A stretch of 64,000 nt of DNA, taken from Epiperipatus broadwayi. Taxonomy: Eukaryota; Onychophora; Udeonychophora; Euonychophora; Peripatidae. Numbering within the stretch: position 1 is the stretch's first letter; each line of letters begins with the position of its first letter. The position numbers were made by a program, and so were the translations under genes. The notes below the pieces were generated by a model, which was not told the origin of the DNA, did not search any database, and was given only the letters and a program-made list of their open reading frames with translations. The stretch covers positions 806,001 through 870,000 of the forward strand of contig JAQFVV010000288.1 of assembly GCA_028023455.1 (NCBI GenBank), given 5' to 3'. Of the stretch, positions 47,246 to 58,890 are shown piece after piece.

Positions 47246-47542
47246 GTTTTGGGGCTGCTTTGATGTTGATAACTTAAACTTTGGATAAATATTACCAGAT
47301 GAAAACATCATTGGATCATAGCAGGACTAATGCTAAAGTATCCAATAAGATAATAAACTATCAAAACTTTTTTACACTAAATACTCTTAAGAAATAATCA
47401 ACAGATTTGTAGTTTATTAATTTAATTTATAATGAAATTTATCAGTGAAATAAGTTTTTACTTTAATTGTTAAATATCTCTAAAAAGATTTATTGAAATC
47501 AAATTCGCTTAAATTTGGTAATTCTAAACAAGTGGCATATTA
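47246..47542. other. AT-rich spacer
   Basis: No gene or repeat family recognised. Confidence 0.4.
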
Positions 47543-47752
47543 GTGGTAGTAGTAGTAGTAGTAGTAATAGTAGTAATAGTAGTAGTAGTAGTAGTAGTAG
47601 TAGTAGCAGCAGCAGTAGTAGTAGCAGTAGTAGTAGTAGTAGTAGTAGGAGGAGGAGGAGGAGGAGCAGGAGTAGGAGTAATAGTAGTAGTAATAGTAGT
47701 AGTAGTAGTAGTAACAGTAGCAGCAGCAGCAGCAGTAGTAGTTGTAGTATTG
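47543..47752. repeat. (AGT)n-type compound trinucleotide microsatellite
   Basis: AGT/AGC/AGG units over about 210 bases. Poly-Ser, poly-Val and poly-Leu frames through it are artefacts. Confidence 0.95.
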
Positions 47753-48218
47753 TATTGAACTTCAGTGGCATTATATCTAATGCTTAATCATTTTATAGAA
47801 TGTGTAGTATTTTTCTTGTCAAAGGATAATAATGATAGACAAGAGAGTGGAGACATTATGTTATTAATATTTTAAAACCTATAAAACTGAAACTAATTCA
47901 CATGTGATATACAACACTCCTGAAAACAATTTATTGTTTTGAAGTTTCAGAAAAATTTCTGTGTTATGAAGCAATCTTGATTTGACTATACTTAGTAAAT
48001 TGGAGGAAGAAGATAATAGACTTTTAAGCCATACTATAACTATTTTGAATAAATTTGGGGATATGAAAATATTTTTATATAAAACAAATACCAGTAATTG
48101 CAAGTAATTTTATGTAGTGTGGTCATTTTATACTTCACCTAAAACAAAAACAGATAATTAATAAACTAGGAAATGTATAAGTAGGATTTTTTTTAAACAT
48201 CGGTGGTAGTAGTATCAA
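47753..48218. other. AT-rich spacer
   Basis: No gene recognised. A 74-codon minus frame (48103-47879) has no known motif. Confidence 0.4.
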
Positions 48219-48293
48219 TGACTGTACCAGTCATAGTACAGTCAGCTTGATGGGTGGTGCTACTCAAAAACAGTTAAATATACTGTTTTTGAG
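48219..48293. repeat. two adjacent perfect hairpins
   Basis: Hairpin 1: tgactgtac (48219-48227) pairs with gtacagtca (48236-48244) around an 8-base loop. Hairpin 2: ctcaaaaacagt (48263-48274) pairs with actgtttttgag (48282-48293) around a 7-base loop. No function can be assigned. Confidence 0.7.
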
Positions 48294-48366
48294 CCAGCCA
48301 GTAATGCCTTGTAGTGTGATATGCTAATTATCTCGCAATTTACACTACTTTCAAGTGGCCTGTTCG

Positions 48367-48862
48367 GTGTGTATGATGTCCAAAATATTTTCAGTTTCAA
48401 TGGTTGTGAAAACTTTGTAAAATTTTAAAAATAGGGAAAGTTTTATTATAAGCGACTTCTTTAACAGTCATGGAAGTTGCGATGTCTTCGTGAGACATTA
48501 GTTTGTTATTGGATTGATGTGTTCTGGTATTTTAATTTTGGTTAAACGCTTGATTTACTATTAGAAGAATAACATATATTAAATTTAATGTAAAAAAGGT
48601 CCTAAAAAAACTTCAGTGTGTATGATGTCCAAAAAACTTTCAAACAGTTTCAATGGTTGTGAAGACTTTGTAAAAGTTTAAAAATAGGGAAAGTTTTATT
48701 ATAAGTGACTTCTTTAACAGTCATGGCAGTCGCGATATCTTCGTGAGACATTAGTTTATTATTGGATTGATGTGTTCTGGTATTTTAATTTTGGTTAAAC
48801 GCTTGATTTACTATTAGAAGAATAACATATATTAAATTTAATGTAAAAAAGGTCGTAAATAA
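48367..48862 (+). repeat. 249-bp tandem duplication, with a diverged partial third unit
   Basis: Units starting gtgtgtatgatgtccaaaa begin at 48367 and 48616 and are about 95 percent alike. The end of the unit (attagaagaataac.tatatt) recurs once more near 48980-49030. No coding potential is seen. Confidence 0.9.
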
Positions 48863-49519
48863 AGTTTTTTTTTTCTTGTCGTTCAGTCTAATTAGTTTGT
48901 TTATTAAGTTAGATCATCAAAGACATCGGGATCCCTCCATTTTAATGTTTTTTGTTGTTGTTGTTTTGGTTTTGAAAGTATTAGAAGAATAACGTATATT
49001 TAATAAAATCTTAAAAACGTCCTAAATAAATATTTTCTTATTGTCGTTGTTAAAAAAAAAAATTTACTTTTTTACAAATGACGCCCTATTTGTCTATATT
49101 AAAAAAAATACATTTACTTTTTTAACGTTATTTAACAAAATGAAACATAAAAATGTCAATTAGTTCTTGTTATTATTGTTTTTAAAAAAGAATACATTTA
49201 ATTTTGTCAAAATGATGCTATATTTGTCGTTATTAAAAAAACAATTAGTCTTTTAATGTTAATTAAAAAGAAAAACAAGTAAAGGTCAATTAGTTCTTGA
49301 AAGGTCACAGACAAGTAATATTATATTTTGTTTTCCGTTAGCAAGAGCGCCATCAGGCAACAGTACGGTCGTTGATGCTATTATCACATTGACTTAAAAT
49401 TTTAAATATTTTATACAAAAACTTTCATCCAATTTCGATAATAATCATTAATGCTTAAGAGATGTATAAAATAAAAATATGTATGTATGTACATTAATAT
49501 AGTATAGCTCAATATATAT
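48863..49519. repeat. low-complexity region with degenerate repeat of about 100 bp
   Basis: Segments with ttatttgtc, a T/A run, acatttactttt and gtcaattagttcttg recur between about 49040 and 49300. The remainder is AT-rich without a gene. Confidence 0.5.
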
Positions 49520-50051
49520 CATCATCATCATCATTATCAACCGTTTTCAATCCACTGCAGGATGAAGGTCTCTCCGAGTTTAATCCATCTTCTCCGATCT
49601 TTAGCTTCTCTTCTCCACATCATCCCTGCATACTTTCTTATTTCATACATCCATCTTACATGTGGTCTCCTTCTGGCTCTTTTACAATCTCTTGGAATCC
49701 AGTTTAAAATTTCAATTGCCATCTATTATCATCTCTTCTATCAATAATTGGGAAAAATAATTATCATTTACACATTCATTCTGCCTTATCAGGCACTGAG
49801 AAGACCATGGTGTTTCGTGATCTTAAACTCAGAGGTAAAAAGCCAATAAACTCACCACCCTGGCTAATGTGTATTGGTGAGCAGCCCATTCATGTTCGTA
49901 TACTATATGAATAAACATATAGTAATAACAGCTGCAATGACAGGAACATATGGAGTGAACATTAGGAATTTGCCCTGCTCGGTTCCTTTAAGGCCTCCAA
50001 GAGTAATCAAAGAGTCTCCTTTCAGTTAATAGCAAACTCCTTTCTGCAGCC
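49520..50051 (-). mobile_element. internally deleted RTE-like LINE derivative with 10-bp target-site duplication
   Basis: The element keeps both ends of the full-length LINE. Positions 49520-49742 match its last 225 bases, beginning with (atc)n. Positions 49745-50051 match its first 310 bases, ending ctttctgcagc. About 2.7 kb in between is missing, including the endonuclease and reverse transcriptase. It is flanked by caatatatat at 49510-49519 and 50052-50061, so both ends are genuine. It may have moved as a 532-bp non-autonomous unit using the LINE machinery, or the deletion may have occurred after insertion. The remaining minus frame encodes only RPHVRWMYEIR and neighbours from the protein C-terminus. 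Confidence 0.85.
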
Positions 50052-50138
50052 CAATATATATATAAAATTAAAAATAAATTTGGTAAATTTCACATGATAT
50101 TATATTTATTCATTATTGAAATATTATTTATCATTACG

Positions 50139-50174
<36 letters not shown>

Positions 50175-50194
50175 CATGTGTGTGTGTGTGTGTG
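50139..50194. repeat. (TA)n(TG)n microsatellite
   Basis: A compound dinucleotide repeat. A similar one lies at 50928-50968, directly before the truncated LINE. Confidence 0.9.
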
Positions 50195-50927
50195 ATTAAT
50201 GGAATAAACATTTATCCTCTCAGGCTTGAATAATTAATTTTCTCTTAATTGGAAATCAAGAAAAAAATCGATCCACCTATTCTTTAATCTTTTAATGTTT
50301 ATAAGTTTACCCTTGCCATAACTGATGGAAATACTGATTGAACTAAATACATATTACTCAAATAAAAAACATCGTACAAATAATTATTAAATTAATAATC
50401 ATTTAGACAAAGATAATGAAACTGAATCTCACTTTTAATGCCTTAATTTTAATAATTAAATAGTAGTTAGTAATTGTAAACATTAAGTTAATATAGTTCA
50501 ACATATATGAAATTAATTTAAGAAACAATTTCATTGACGTTGTGCCATGGATGGATTTATGCTTGTAAAAGGCATTGAGTTTTTGATTGAAAATATTAAT
50601 TGGTAAAATGGTTTTGAGACAATATTTTATTCAATCAAAAAGAATAGCATCTGCGAGAAGAGTTTAGCAAAGAATTTGCAATGGATAACTCTAAACCTTT
50701 CTGCGCAAGTAGAAGATGGCCTTCTAAATCTTAATGTTGATATGAAATTTAAAATATTTAAAATAGGTAAATATTTCAAGATTGCAAATAATAAAAAAGA
50801 ATATGTTCCAAACAAGTGTTCAATTGCAAGCAACTGCATTGTACTGATATATTAAAAGATCAATAATATATATTATTTTACTATTTTGTTGAAAAAAATG
50901 TAGTAAATTTTTTAAATAAATGCCTCA
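50195..50927. other. AT-rich gene-less stretch
   Basis: No gene recognised. Confidence 0.4.
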
Positions 50928-50967
<40 letters not shown>

Positions 50968-50968
50968 A
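50928..50968. repeat. (TA)n(TG)n microsatellite
   Basis: A compound repeat ending 20 bases before the 5' truncation point of the LINE at 50989. Confidence 0.9.
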
Positions 50969-50988
50969 CAAAATGCCTGTCTTATAGA

Positions 50989-53288
50989 CAAGTGCTGTAG
51001 GTAATTTTGGTTAAGGTAATAGAAATGAGAGAGGACATATCCTTATGGAGTTGTCAGAAAAAGAAAAACTTTATATTATGAATTCTTTTTTGAGAAAAAT
51101 GTTAAAAGGAAATGAACATGGAAGCATCCAAATGAAGGTACAGCAGAGTGAGATTATATTTTGACTAACAGAAAATACATATTTCAGAATTGTAATGTTT
51201 TTAATAAATTTAATACAGGAAGTGAACATCGATTAATAAGATGTAAGATACGTGTTAATGCAAAACTAGAGAGACAAAAATTATTAACAAATACAAAATT
51301 TAAAGTTGATATTCCTAATCTTCAGAAACATTCTAAGGAATTTCAATTAGAACTTCCAAATCGGTTTTAAGTATTAGTAGATTTTGAACATAATTCAGAT
51401 TTGAATGAAATTAATATGAAAATAACTGATACCCTTTTAAAAACTGCAACACAGATAGCTGGTAGAAAAAAGCAGCAATTGACCAATAAAATTTCTACTG
51501 AGACTAGAGAATTTATGAAGAAAAGAAGGAATATGAGGATATACAAAAATGATGCGTTAAAAAGAATTGAATATCTAGCATTTTGTAAAATGGTAAAAGG
51601 TGCGGAAAAGAATTGAAAATGATATAAGAAAGTATATATTTGAACTATTAATGAAAGGTGTAGAAGAGAATAAAAGTCTCAAGCGTGTAAAATAACATTT
51701 TGGTATTGGTAGAAAATTGTACCTGTAATAAAAGAAAAAAAGACGGAATTATTATTAAAAAGAGAGATGACATCATGAAATGGATAGAAGGCTTTTATCA
51801 AGAATTATATGGTAATAAAGAACAAGTACCTCCTATATCTATTATATCTTCGGAATTGCCCATAATTTTAAATGAAGAAGTGAGACAGGCAATTAAAGCT
51901 ATGAAAATAGAAAAGTCCCCAGGTAATGATGGAATTATAATTGATATATTAAAAGAATGAGGTGAAGAAATAGAATTTTTTAGCAAGTTATATACCAAAT
52001 GTCTAAATGATAAAGATGCATCAGATGATTGGAAGGTGATAAAGAAGATATTAGAAATTACAGGCCTATCAGCCTTTTATCAGTTTTATACAAAATTTTT
52101 ACCAAGTTCATTACAACTTGTCTACGGAAAACATTGGATTTCCACCAACCAATACAGTATATCATATCCAGGTATTGAGAGAAGTTATAGAAAGTACAAA
52201 TGAATATGAGTTGCCATTATGCTTTAGATTTATAGATTACGAAAAGGCATTTGATTCTATTAACATTGTTTCAGTGATTAAAGCATTGGATCATCAATGT
52301 ATAGATCCAGGATATTGTAATATTTTAAAGAATACTTATAAAAATTCAAAAGATTACATAATGATACTAGGAAAGTCATCATTGATAAAGGTGTAAGACA
52401 GAGTGACTCCATACCTCCAAAACTTTTTACAGCAGTGCTGCAAGAAGTATTTTGTGGATTAAAATGGGAAGCTAAATGAGTGAAAGTAAATGGAGATTAT
52501 TTAAGTAATTTAGATTTTGTATATGATGTAGTTGTTTTTGAAAATAATTCTTTAGAGCTGCAGGAAATGTTGCAGGAGTTATCAGATGAAAATAGGAAGT
52601 AGGACTAAATATAAATGTTAAAAAGACTAAAGTAATGTTTAATGAATTTTCTCAAAATATGAAAATAAAGATTGATTATGATGAGTTAGAAGAAGTTAAC
52701 AGTTACAAATACCTTAGTCAGATTATTAATACAGATGGAAACATAATGGATAAAATTAATTATAGAATTAAACTTGGTTGGAGTGCTTTTGGTAGAAATA
52801 ACTTGATAGTAAAAGGAAATATGCCTGTGTTTGAAAAGAAAGGTTTTTAATAAATGTGTTTTACCAGTTCTTACTTATGGACATAAGACTTGGACACTTA
52901 ATAGAAGAACAATACAGAGACTTCAGACAACTCAAAGGAGTATGGATAGATGCATGTTGGGAGTAACAAGAAGAGATCGAAAACGCAATATATGGGTAAG
53001 AGAACAAACAGGTGAAACTGACCTCACTGAAAAAATTAAAAGACTGAAGTGGAATTGGGGTGGGCATATTTTTAGAAGAGATGATAATAGATGGACAATT
53101 GAAATTTTAAACTGGATTTCAAGAGATTGTAAAAGACCCAGAAGGAGACCACATGTAAGATGGATGGATGAAATAAGAAAATGTGTAGGGGTGATGTGGA
53201 GAAAAGAAACTAATGATCAGAGAAATTGAATTAAACTTGAAGAGACCTTCATCCTGCAATGGACTGATAATGTTTGATGATGATGATG
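50989..53288 (+). mobile_element. RTE-like LINE, 5'-truncated defective copy
   Basis: This copy lacks the first third of the endonuclease and starts at the segment matching VVGNFGYGNRNERGH. Surviving open pieces in order: endonuclease C-terminus with a TAA at 51368-51370 (51161-51370), linker (51401-51616), pre-RT segment with the IEKSPGNDGIIIDILKE block (51700-51960), RT motif A as FIDYEKAFDSI (52118-52396), thumb segment (52635-52850) and C-terminus with RPHVRWMDEIRK (52831-53229). Motif C reads DFVYDVVVF where FADD is expected, so the catalytic aspartate pair is lost. Frameshifts and stops separate the pieces. It ends in (TGATGA)n at 53288. Confidence 0.9.
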
Positions 53289-54856
53289 TTTTTATGAGAG
53301 TGATTGAAAAAATATTGTATAATAAATAAATCTGAAAAACCAACGATCTATTAAATGCTATATGTTAAGAATGTTTAGAGCAAAATATAATGGATATCAG
53401 CATCTCTAATATACTATAGGTGGCAATCAAAAAAATTCAGATTGACTATATCTTTCTAAAATGTGTTTCATTTACTAGAAAATTAAAACAATTTATAATT
53501 TAGCAAGTTAAAAGTGATCTATAGGAATAAATATAATAAATAAAAAATATGACAATAATATATTTAGTAATCAAACCATTTTAATATGAATGCAAAATAA
53601 TGTTTTAAAAAAATAACTGATTCTTTATTTGTTTTTCTTAATAATACATTATTATCTTTATTTATTACTCAAAATAAGAAAATGTGATCTATTTCTTTTT
53701 GGGGATTAGTTTAGTTGCTAAATATGTTTCACATTTACACATATTGCCTGAAATTTTGTTTTCTTGCTACATAAATTAATATTTTTAATAAATATTTTTC
53801 ATATTGCTTTGAAATAAATAAAAATGTGTAGGAAAATATACATAATGTGACACATATGTATATATGTCTAACATAAAACATTTAAAAATAATATTCAAGA
53901 AATAAAATAATGCATATATTTTTATAAATAAAAAAGAACTGTTTAATAGATAAAAGTAAAAATTATTTTTAATAAATCAAAAGTCTGATTAAAGCTTATT
54001 GTAATGTAGGAATTTTTAGAGGCACTATTTTTTTAAAAAAAACATTTATTTATTCTATTGATTAAAAGAAAATTCCAATAAATTCTGAAAACAAAAAAAA
54101 CTAAATTGTAACTTTAAATATGTAAAAATAACAGAAGAATTTTAAAGTTATTTAGTGAAAAAAAAATTTAAAAAATTTAATTGTAAATGTTTGTACAAAT
54201 AATTACTGAAACTATTTAGAGATCAAAATATTTTGTAAATTACCTGACCAGGAACAGAATTATGTTTTACTAGAAATTAGTAATATTTCCAACTGATTAG
54301 ATAATAATATTAATAAAAGTTGTAATTAGAAAAGAGAGAATTATCTAAGTAATTTTTAAAAAAGAAATTTGAAAAACTAATTAATAATGTGGGTAGTATC
54401 TGAAAATGATTGTTGAGCGTATAAAAGCTACAAAATATTTATTGTACTGATTCTGCTGTTTTTACCTCTTATGTTTCTGTTATTGAGATTGCTGTCAGTT
54501 CAGCAATGTGCTATACTCATTTAACTGCAAGCTTACTGTGCAAAATATTCTAATTTCTTCATCAAGAACAATCAGTTTGACCATTAGATGTGAAAATCTT
54601 AACATCTCATGCATTACTAAGCTTTCATAGGAGTCAACTTTGTTCAATGTTACTGCCCAGTTGTTTCATTTGGCCATCTGAAATGTAATAAATATTGTGA
54701 CCACTATTGCTGAGACCCTTACCATTCATCAGAGTTTATTTCCAAACAAGACCTAAGATATATACTTCCCAGAAATGAATAGTGACAATAAAACCAAAAT
54801 CTAGACAAATTTTATTATCTTTACAAATTTTATAAATATAAAAGTAATTATGGTTT
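52871..54856 (+). repeat. tandem segmental duplication, unit 1
   Basis: Unit 1 consists of the last 415 bases of the truncated LINE plus about 1.57 kb of flanking sequence. The LINE part matches 54861 onward, offset by 1990 bases; the flank matches 55275-55641 and, after the later LINE insertion, 58891-60128. The unit keeps the empty site (ttaataatacattattatc at about 53639) into which the full-length LINE inserted in unit 2. The non-LINE part has no gene. Confidence 0.9.
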
Positions 54857-54860
54857 TCTA

Positions 54861-55275
54861 TTACTTATGGATCTGAGACTTGGACACTTAATAGAAGTGC
54901 AATACAGAGACTTCACACCACTCAACCAAGTATGGAGAGTTTCATGGTGGGAGTAACAAGAAGAGATCAAAAATGTAATATATGGGTAAGAGAACAAACA
55001 TGAGAAGATGACTTTATTGAAAAAATTAAAAGACTGATGAGAAGTTGGAATGGACATATTGCTAGAAAAGATGATAATAGATGGACAATTGCAATATTAA
55101 ACTGGATATCAAGAGATTGTAAAAGACCCAGAAAAAGACCACATGTGAGGTGGTTGCATGAAATAAAAAAGTGTGCAGGGGTGATGTGGAGAAGAGAAGC
55201 TGATGGTCAGAGAAGATGGATTGAACTTGAAGAAATCTTCATCCTGCAATGGATTGATAATGGTTGATGATGATG
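54861..55275 (+). mobile_element. RTE-like LINE 3' fragment (duplicated copy of 52871-53288)
   Basis: This covers the C-terminal coding part, including RPHVRWLHEIKK in the frame 55037-55267, and ends with the (TGATGA)n tail. It did not arise by its own insertion: its left edge is the duplication breakpoint. Confidence 0.85.
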
Positions 55276-55661
55276 ATGGTTTTATGAGAGTGGTTGAAAA
55301 AATATTGTACAATAAATAAAGCTGAAAACTAATGATTTATTAAATGCTATATGCTGAGAATGCTTAGAGCAAAATATAATAAATATCAGCATCTTTAATA
55401 TACTATAGGTGGTAATCAACCAAATTTGCATTGACTGCATCTTTCTAAAATGTGTTTCATTTACTAGAAAATTAAAATAATGTATATTTTAGCAAGTTAA
55501 AAGTGATCTATAGGAATAAGTATAATAAATAAAAAATATAACAATAATATATTTAATAATAAAACCATTGTTAATATGAATGCACAATAATGTTTTTAAA
55601 AAAATAACTGATTCTTTATTTGTTTTTATTAATAATACATTCATCATCATCATCATCATTA

Positions 55662-57615
55662 TCAACCATTATCAATCCACTGCAGGATGAAAGTCTCTCC
55701 AAGTTTAATCCATCTTCTCCGATCTTTAGCGTCTCTTCTCCACATCACCCCTACACATTTTCTTATTTCATCCATCCATCTTACATGTGGTCTCCTTCTG
55801 GGTCTTTTACAATCTCTTGGAATCCAGTTTAAAATTTCAATTGTCCATCTATTATCATCTCTTCTAGCAATATGTCCAGCCCAACTCCACTTCAATCTTT
55901 TAATTTTTTCAATGAGGTCAGTAACACCTGTTTGTTCTCTTACCCATACATTGCGTTTTCGATCTCTTCTTGTTACTCCCAACATTGAGTGGTCTGAAGT
56001 CTCTGTATAGATCTTCTATTAAGTGTCCAAGTCTCAGATCCATAAGTAAGAACTGGTAAAACACATTTGTTAAAAACCTTTCTTTTCAAACACATAGGCA
56101 TATTTCCTTTTAATATCAAGTTATTTCTACCAAAAGCACTCCAACCAAGTTTAATTCTATGATTAATTTCCTTCATTATGTTTCCATCTGTATTAATAAT
56201 CTGACCAAGGTATTTGTAACTCTTAACTTCTTCTAATTCATCATAATCAATCTTTATTTTCATATTTTGAGCAAATCGATTAAACATTACTTTAGTCTTT
56301 TTAACATTTATCTTTAGTCCTACTTTCCTACTTTCATCACTCCTGCAACATATCCTGCAGCTCCGAAGCATTATTTGAAAAAACAACTACATCATCTGCA
56401 AAATCTAAATGACTTAAATAATCTCCATTTACTTTCACTCCTTTAGTTTCCCATTTTAATCCACAAAATACTTCTTGCAGCACTGCTGTAAAAAGTTTTG
56501 GAGATATGGAGTCACCTTGTCTTACACCTTTCTCAAAGTTGACTTTCCCAGTATCATTATGTAATCTAATTGTTGCTGTTGCATTTTTATAAATATTCTT
56601 TAAAATATGACAATATCCTGGATCTATACCTTGATGATCCAATGCTTTAATCACTGAAGAAATGTTTATAGAATCAAATGCCTTTTCATAATCTACAAAT
56701 CCAAAACATAATGACAACTCATATTCATTTGTCCTTTCTATAACTTCTCTCAATACCTGAATATGATCTACTGTACTAAAACCACTTTTAAATCCAGCTT
56801 GTTCTCTTGGTTGGTGAAAATCCAAGGTTCTCTGTAGACGAGTTGTAATTATCTTGGTAAAAATTTGATATAAAACTGATAAAAGGCTGATAGGTCTGTA
56901 ATTTCTAATATCTTCTTTATCACCTTTTTTAAATATTAATATTATTACTGCATTCTTTCAATCATCCGGTACATCTTTATCATTTAGACATTTGGTATAT
57001 AACTTTGCTAATATTTTTTTCTGTTTCTTCACCTGATTCTTTTAATATATCAATTATAATTCTATCATTACCTGGAGCCTTTCCTTTTTTCATACATTTA
57101 ATTGCATTTCTCACTTCTTCATTTAAAATTCTGGGCAATTCGGAAGATGTAATAGATATAGGAGGTACTTGTTCTTTATTACTATATAATTCTTGATAAA
57201 AATCTTCTACCAATTTCATAATGTCATCCCTCTTTTTAGTAATAATTCCATCTTTTTTCCTTATTGCAGATATAAATTTCCTATCAATACCAAAATGTTG
57301 TTTTACATTCTTAAGACTTTTATTTTCTTCTACAGCTTTTCTTGCTAGTTCACAGTTATACTTTCTTATATAATTTTCAACTCTTTTCCGCACCATTTTA
57401 CAAAATTCGAGATATTCAATTCTTTTTAATGCATCATTCTTGTATATCTTCATATTCCTTCTTTTCTTCATAAGTTCTCTAATCTCAGTAGAAATTTTAT
57501 TAGTCAATTGCTGCTTTTTTCTACCAGCTATCTTTGTTGCAGTTTTTAAAAGTGTATCAGTTATTTTCATATTAATTTCATTCAAATCTGAATCATGTTC
57601 AAAATCTACTAATAC
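55662..57615 (-). pseudogene. LINE reverse transcriptase and C-terminal domain, broken reading frame
   Basis: Following on in the same frame after the TAA at 57616-57618, the pieces are: linker and pre-RT (57585-56980, with the KGKAPGNDRIIIDILKE block), palm (56825-56337, with FVDYEKAFDSI as motif A, GVRQGDSISPKLF as motif B and DFADDVVVF as motif C holding the catalytic aspartates), thumb (56386-55973, with ELEEVKSYKYLGQ) and C-terminus (55985-55662). Compared with the copy at 50989-53288 and the fragment at 21207-21740, it has a one-base insertion near 57003, a Trp to TGA change at 56958-56960, a 5-base deletion near 56338 and a 19-base deletion near 55985. The protein would copy LINE RNA at the nicked target site in the nucleus. 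This copy cannot make it. Confidence 0.88.
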
Positions 57616-58485
57616 TTAAAACCGATTTGTAAGTTCTAATTTAAATTCATTAGAATGTTTCTGAAGATTAGGAATATCAACTGTAAATATAGTTTTTCTA
57701 AATAATTTTTGTCTCTCTAGTTTTACATTAACATGTATCTTACCCCTTACTAATCGATGATCACTTCCTGTGTTAAATTTATTAAGAACATTGCAATCTT
57801 GAAATATGTATTTCCTGTTAGTCAAAATATAATCCAATTCTGCTGTACCTTCATTTGGATGCTTCCATGTCCATTTCCTTCTAACATTTTTCTCAAAAAA
57901 AGAATTCATAATATAAAGTTTTTCCTTCTCTGCAAACTCCACAAGTCTATGTCCTCTCTCATTTCTATTACCATAACCAAAATTACCTACAACACTTTCA
58001 TCTTTCATTTGTTTACCAATTCTAGCATTAAAATCTCCCATAACAATTTTAAAATGTTGTTTACTCTGATCAAAAGCCTTTTGTACATCCATATAAAAAT
58101 CTTCCACTACTTCTTCACTGTGAGAACTTGTTGGGGCATAAACCTGAATTATCTGCATTTGATATCTGCTATTAAGTTGTATAAATAATCTTGCCACTCT
58201 GTCTGATACACCATCAATCTCCACAATATTGTTCTTCCATTTTTTATTTATAATGAATCCTACTCCACTTGTATTTCCAATATTTGTGCCTTTATAATAG
58301 AGCATATGTCCACTTTTTAAATCAATTGTCTCTTCACCTTTTCTTCTAACTTCACAAAGTCCAATAATATCCCATTTAATATAAGAGAGTTCTTCTAATT
58401 CTTGCAATCTTCCTTCACTTGAAAGTGATCTGCAGTTGTAAGTACCTAAATAAAAAGTCGTCATCAAATGGCAGCCTGGGTCCAC
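57616..58485 (-). CDS. APE-type endonuclease domain of the RTE-like LINE
   Basis: A 289-codon uninterrupted frame. Landmarks of the exonuclease-endonuclease-phosphatase fold are present: TYNCRSL (residues 15-21), LCEVRR with catalytic E45, QVYAPTS with Y116, MGDFNARIG with D151 and N153, KWTWKHP (204-210), ELDYILT with D218, and GSDHRL with the D242-H243 pair. The enzyme nicks target DNA to prime reverse transcription. The frame ends at a TAA (57616-57618) directly before the linker, and the coding sequence continues in the same frame for about 200 more codons. The same TAA is present at the homologous place in the copy at 50989-53288. The ATG at 58485 is the first in frame after the leader and precedes GCHLMTTFYLGTYNCR. 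It could still be an intact endonuclease ORF on its own. Confidence 0.9.
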   Translation of the reverse strand: MDPGCHLMTTFYLGTYNCRSLSSEGRLQELEELSYIKWDIIGLCEVRRKGEETIDLKSGHMLYYKGTNIGNTSGVGFIINKKWKNNIVEIDGVSDRVARLFIQLNSRYQMQIIQVYAPTSSHSEEVVEDFYMDVQKAFDQSKQHFKIVMGDFNARIGKQMKDESVVGNFGYGNRNERGHRLVEFAEKEKLYIMNSFFEKNVRRKWTWKHPNEGTAELDYILTNRKYIFQDCNVLNKFNTGSDHRLVRGKIHVNVKLERQKLFRKTIFTVDIPNLQKHSNEFKLELTNRF

Positions 58486-58890
58486 CTCCAGGATACACCA
58501 ACCGCTGCGACGCTCTTCCGATTACAGCCTCCTGAGATTAAGGGCCATGCTTTATTTTTGTCTGTCATAATTGTATAATTGGGAAAAATCTTTATCATTT
58601 ACACAAACATTCATTCTGCCTTATCAGGCACTGAGAAGAAAGACCATGGTGTTTCTTGATCTTAAACTCAGAGGTAAAAAGCCAATAAACTCACCACGCT
58701 GGCTAATGCGTGTTGGTGAGCAGCCCATCCATGTTCGTATACTATATGAATAAACATATAGTAATAACAGCTGCAACAACAAGAACGTATGGAGTGGACA
58801 TTAGGAATTTGCCCTGCTCGGTTCCTTTAAGGCATCCAAGAGGAATCAAAGGGTCTCCTTTCAGTTAATAGCAAACTCCTTTCTGCAGCC
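58486..58890 (-). other. 5' leader of the full-length LINE
   Basis: About 405 bases of non-coding leader, much of which (58573-58890) is also preserved in the deleted derivative at 49745-50051. RTE-type leaders normally hold the internal promoter, but no element can be pinpointed. A 60-codon open frame on the opposite strand (58571-58753) is discussed under rejected items. Confidence 0.75.

Larger units (their letters stand above)
55642..58890 (-). mobile_element. full-length but defective RTE-like LINE, 3,249 bp
   Basis: The element is delimited by an 11-bp target-site duplication (aataatacatt at 55631-55641 and 58891-58901) and by comparison with the empty site in the first duplicate. In its own orientation it has a 5' leader (58890-58486), an APE-type endonuclease (58485-57616), a linker, a reverse transcriptase with the A, B and C motifs intact, a thumb and a C-terminal domain ending with HVRWMDEIRKCVG, a very short 3' UTR and a (TGATGA)n tail. 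Size, single-reading-frame layout, short 3' end and microsatellite tail fit the RTE clade. The endonuclease part is of the type often annotated in animals as craniofacial development protein 2-like. Lesions are listed under the reverse transcriptase entry. Confidence 0.93.

Noticed and set aside
47499-47787. Poly-Leu, poly-Ser and poly-Val frames
   Set aside because: These are translations of the AGT-type microsatellite.
58571-58753. 60-codon frame antisense to the LINE leader, partly conserved in the derivative near 49812-49912
   Set aside because: The two versions differ mainly by amino-acid-changing substitutions over about 37 shared codons. The conservation is better explained by shared LINE leader sequence than by protein selection.
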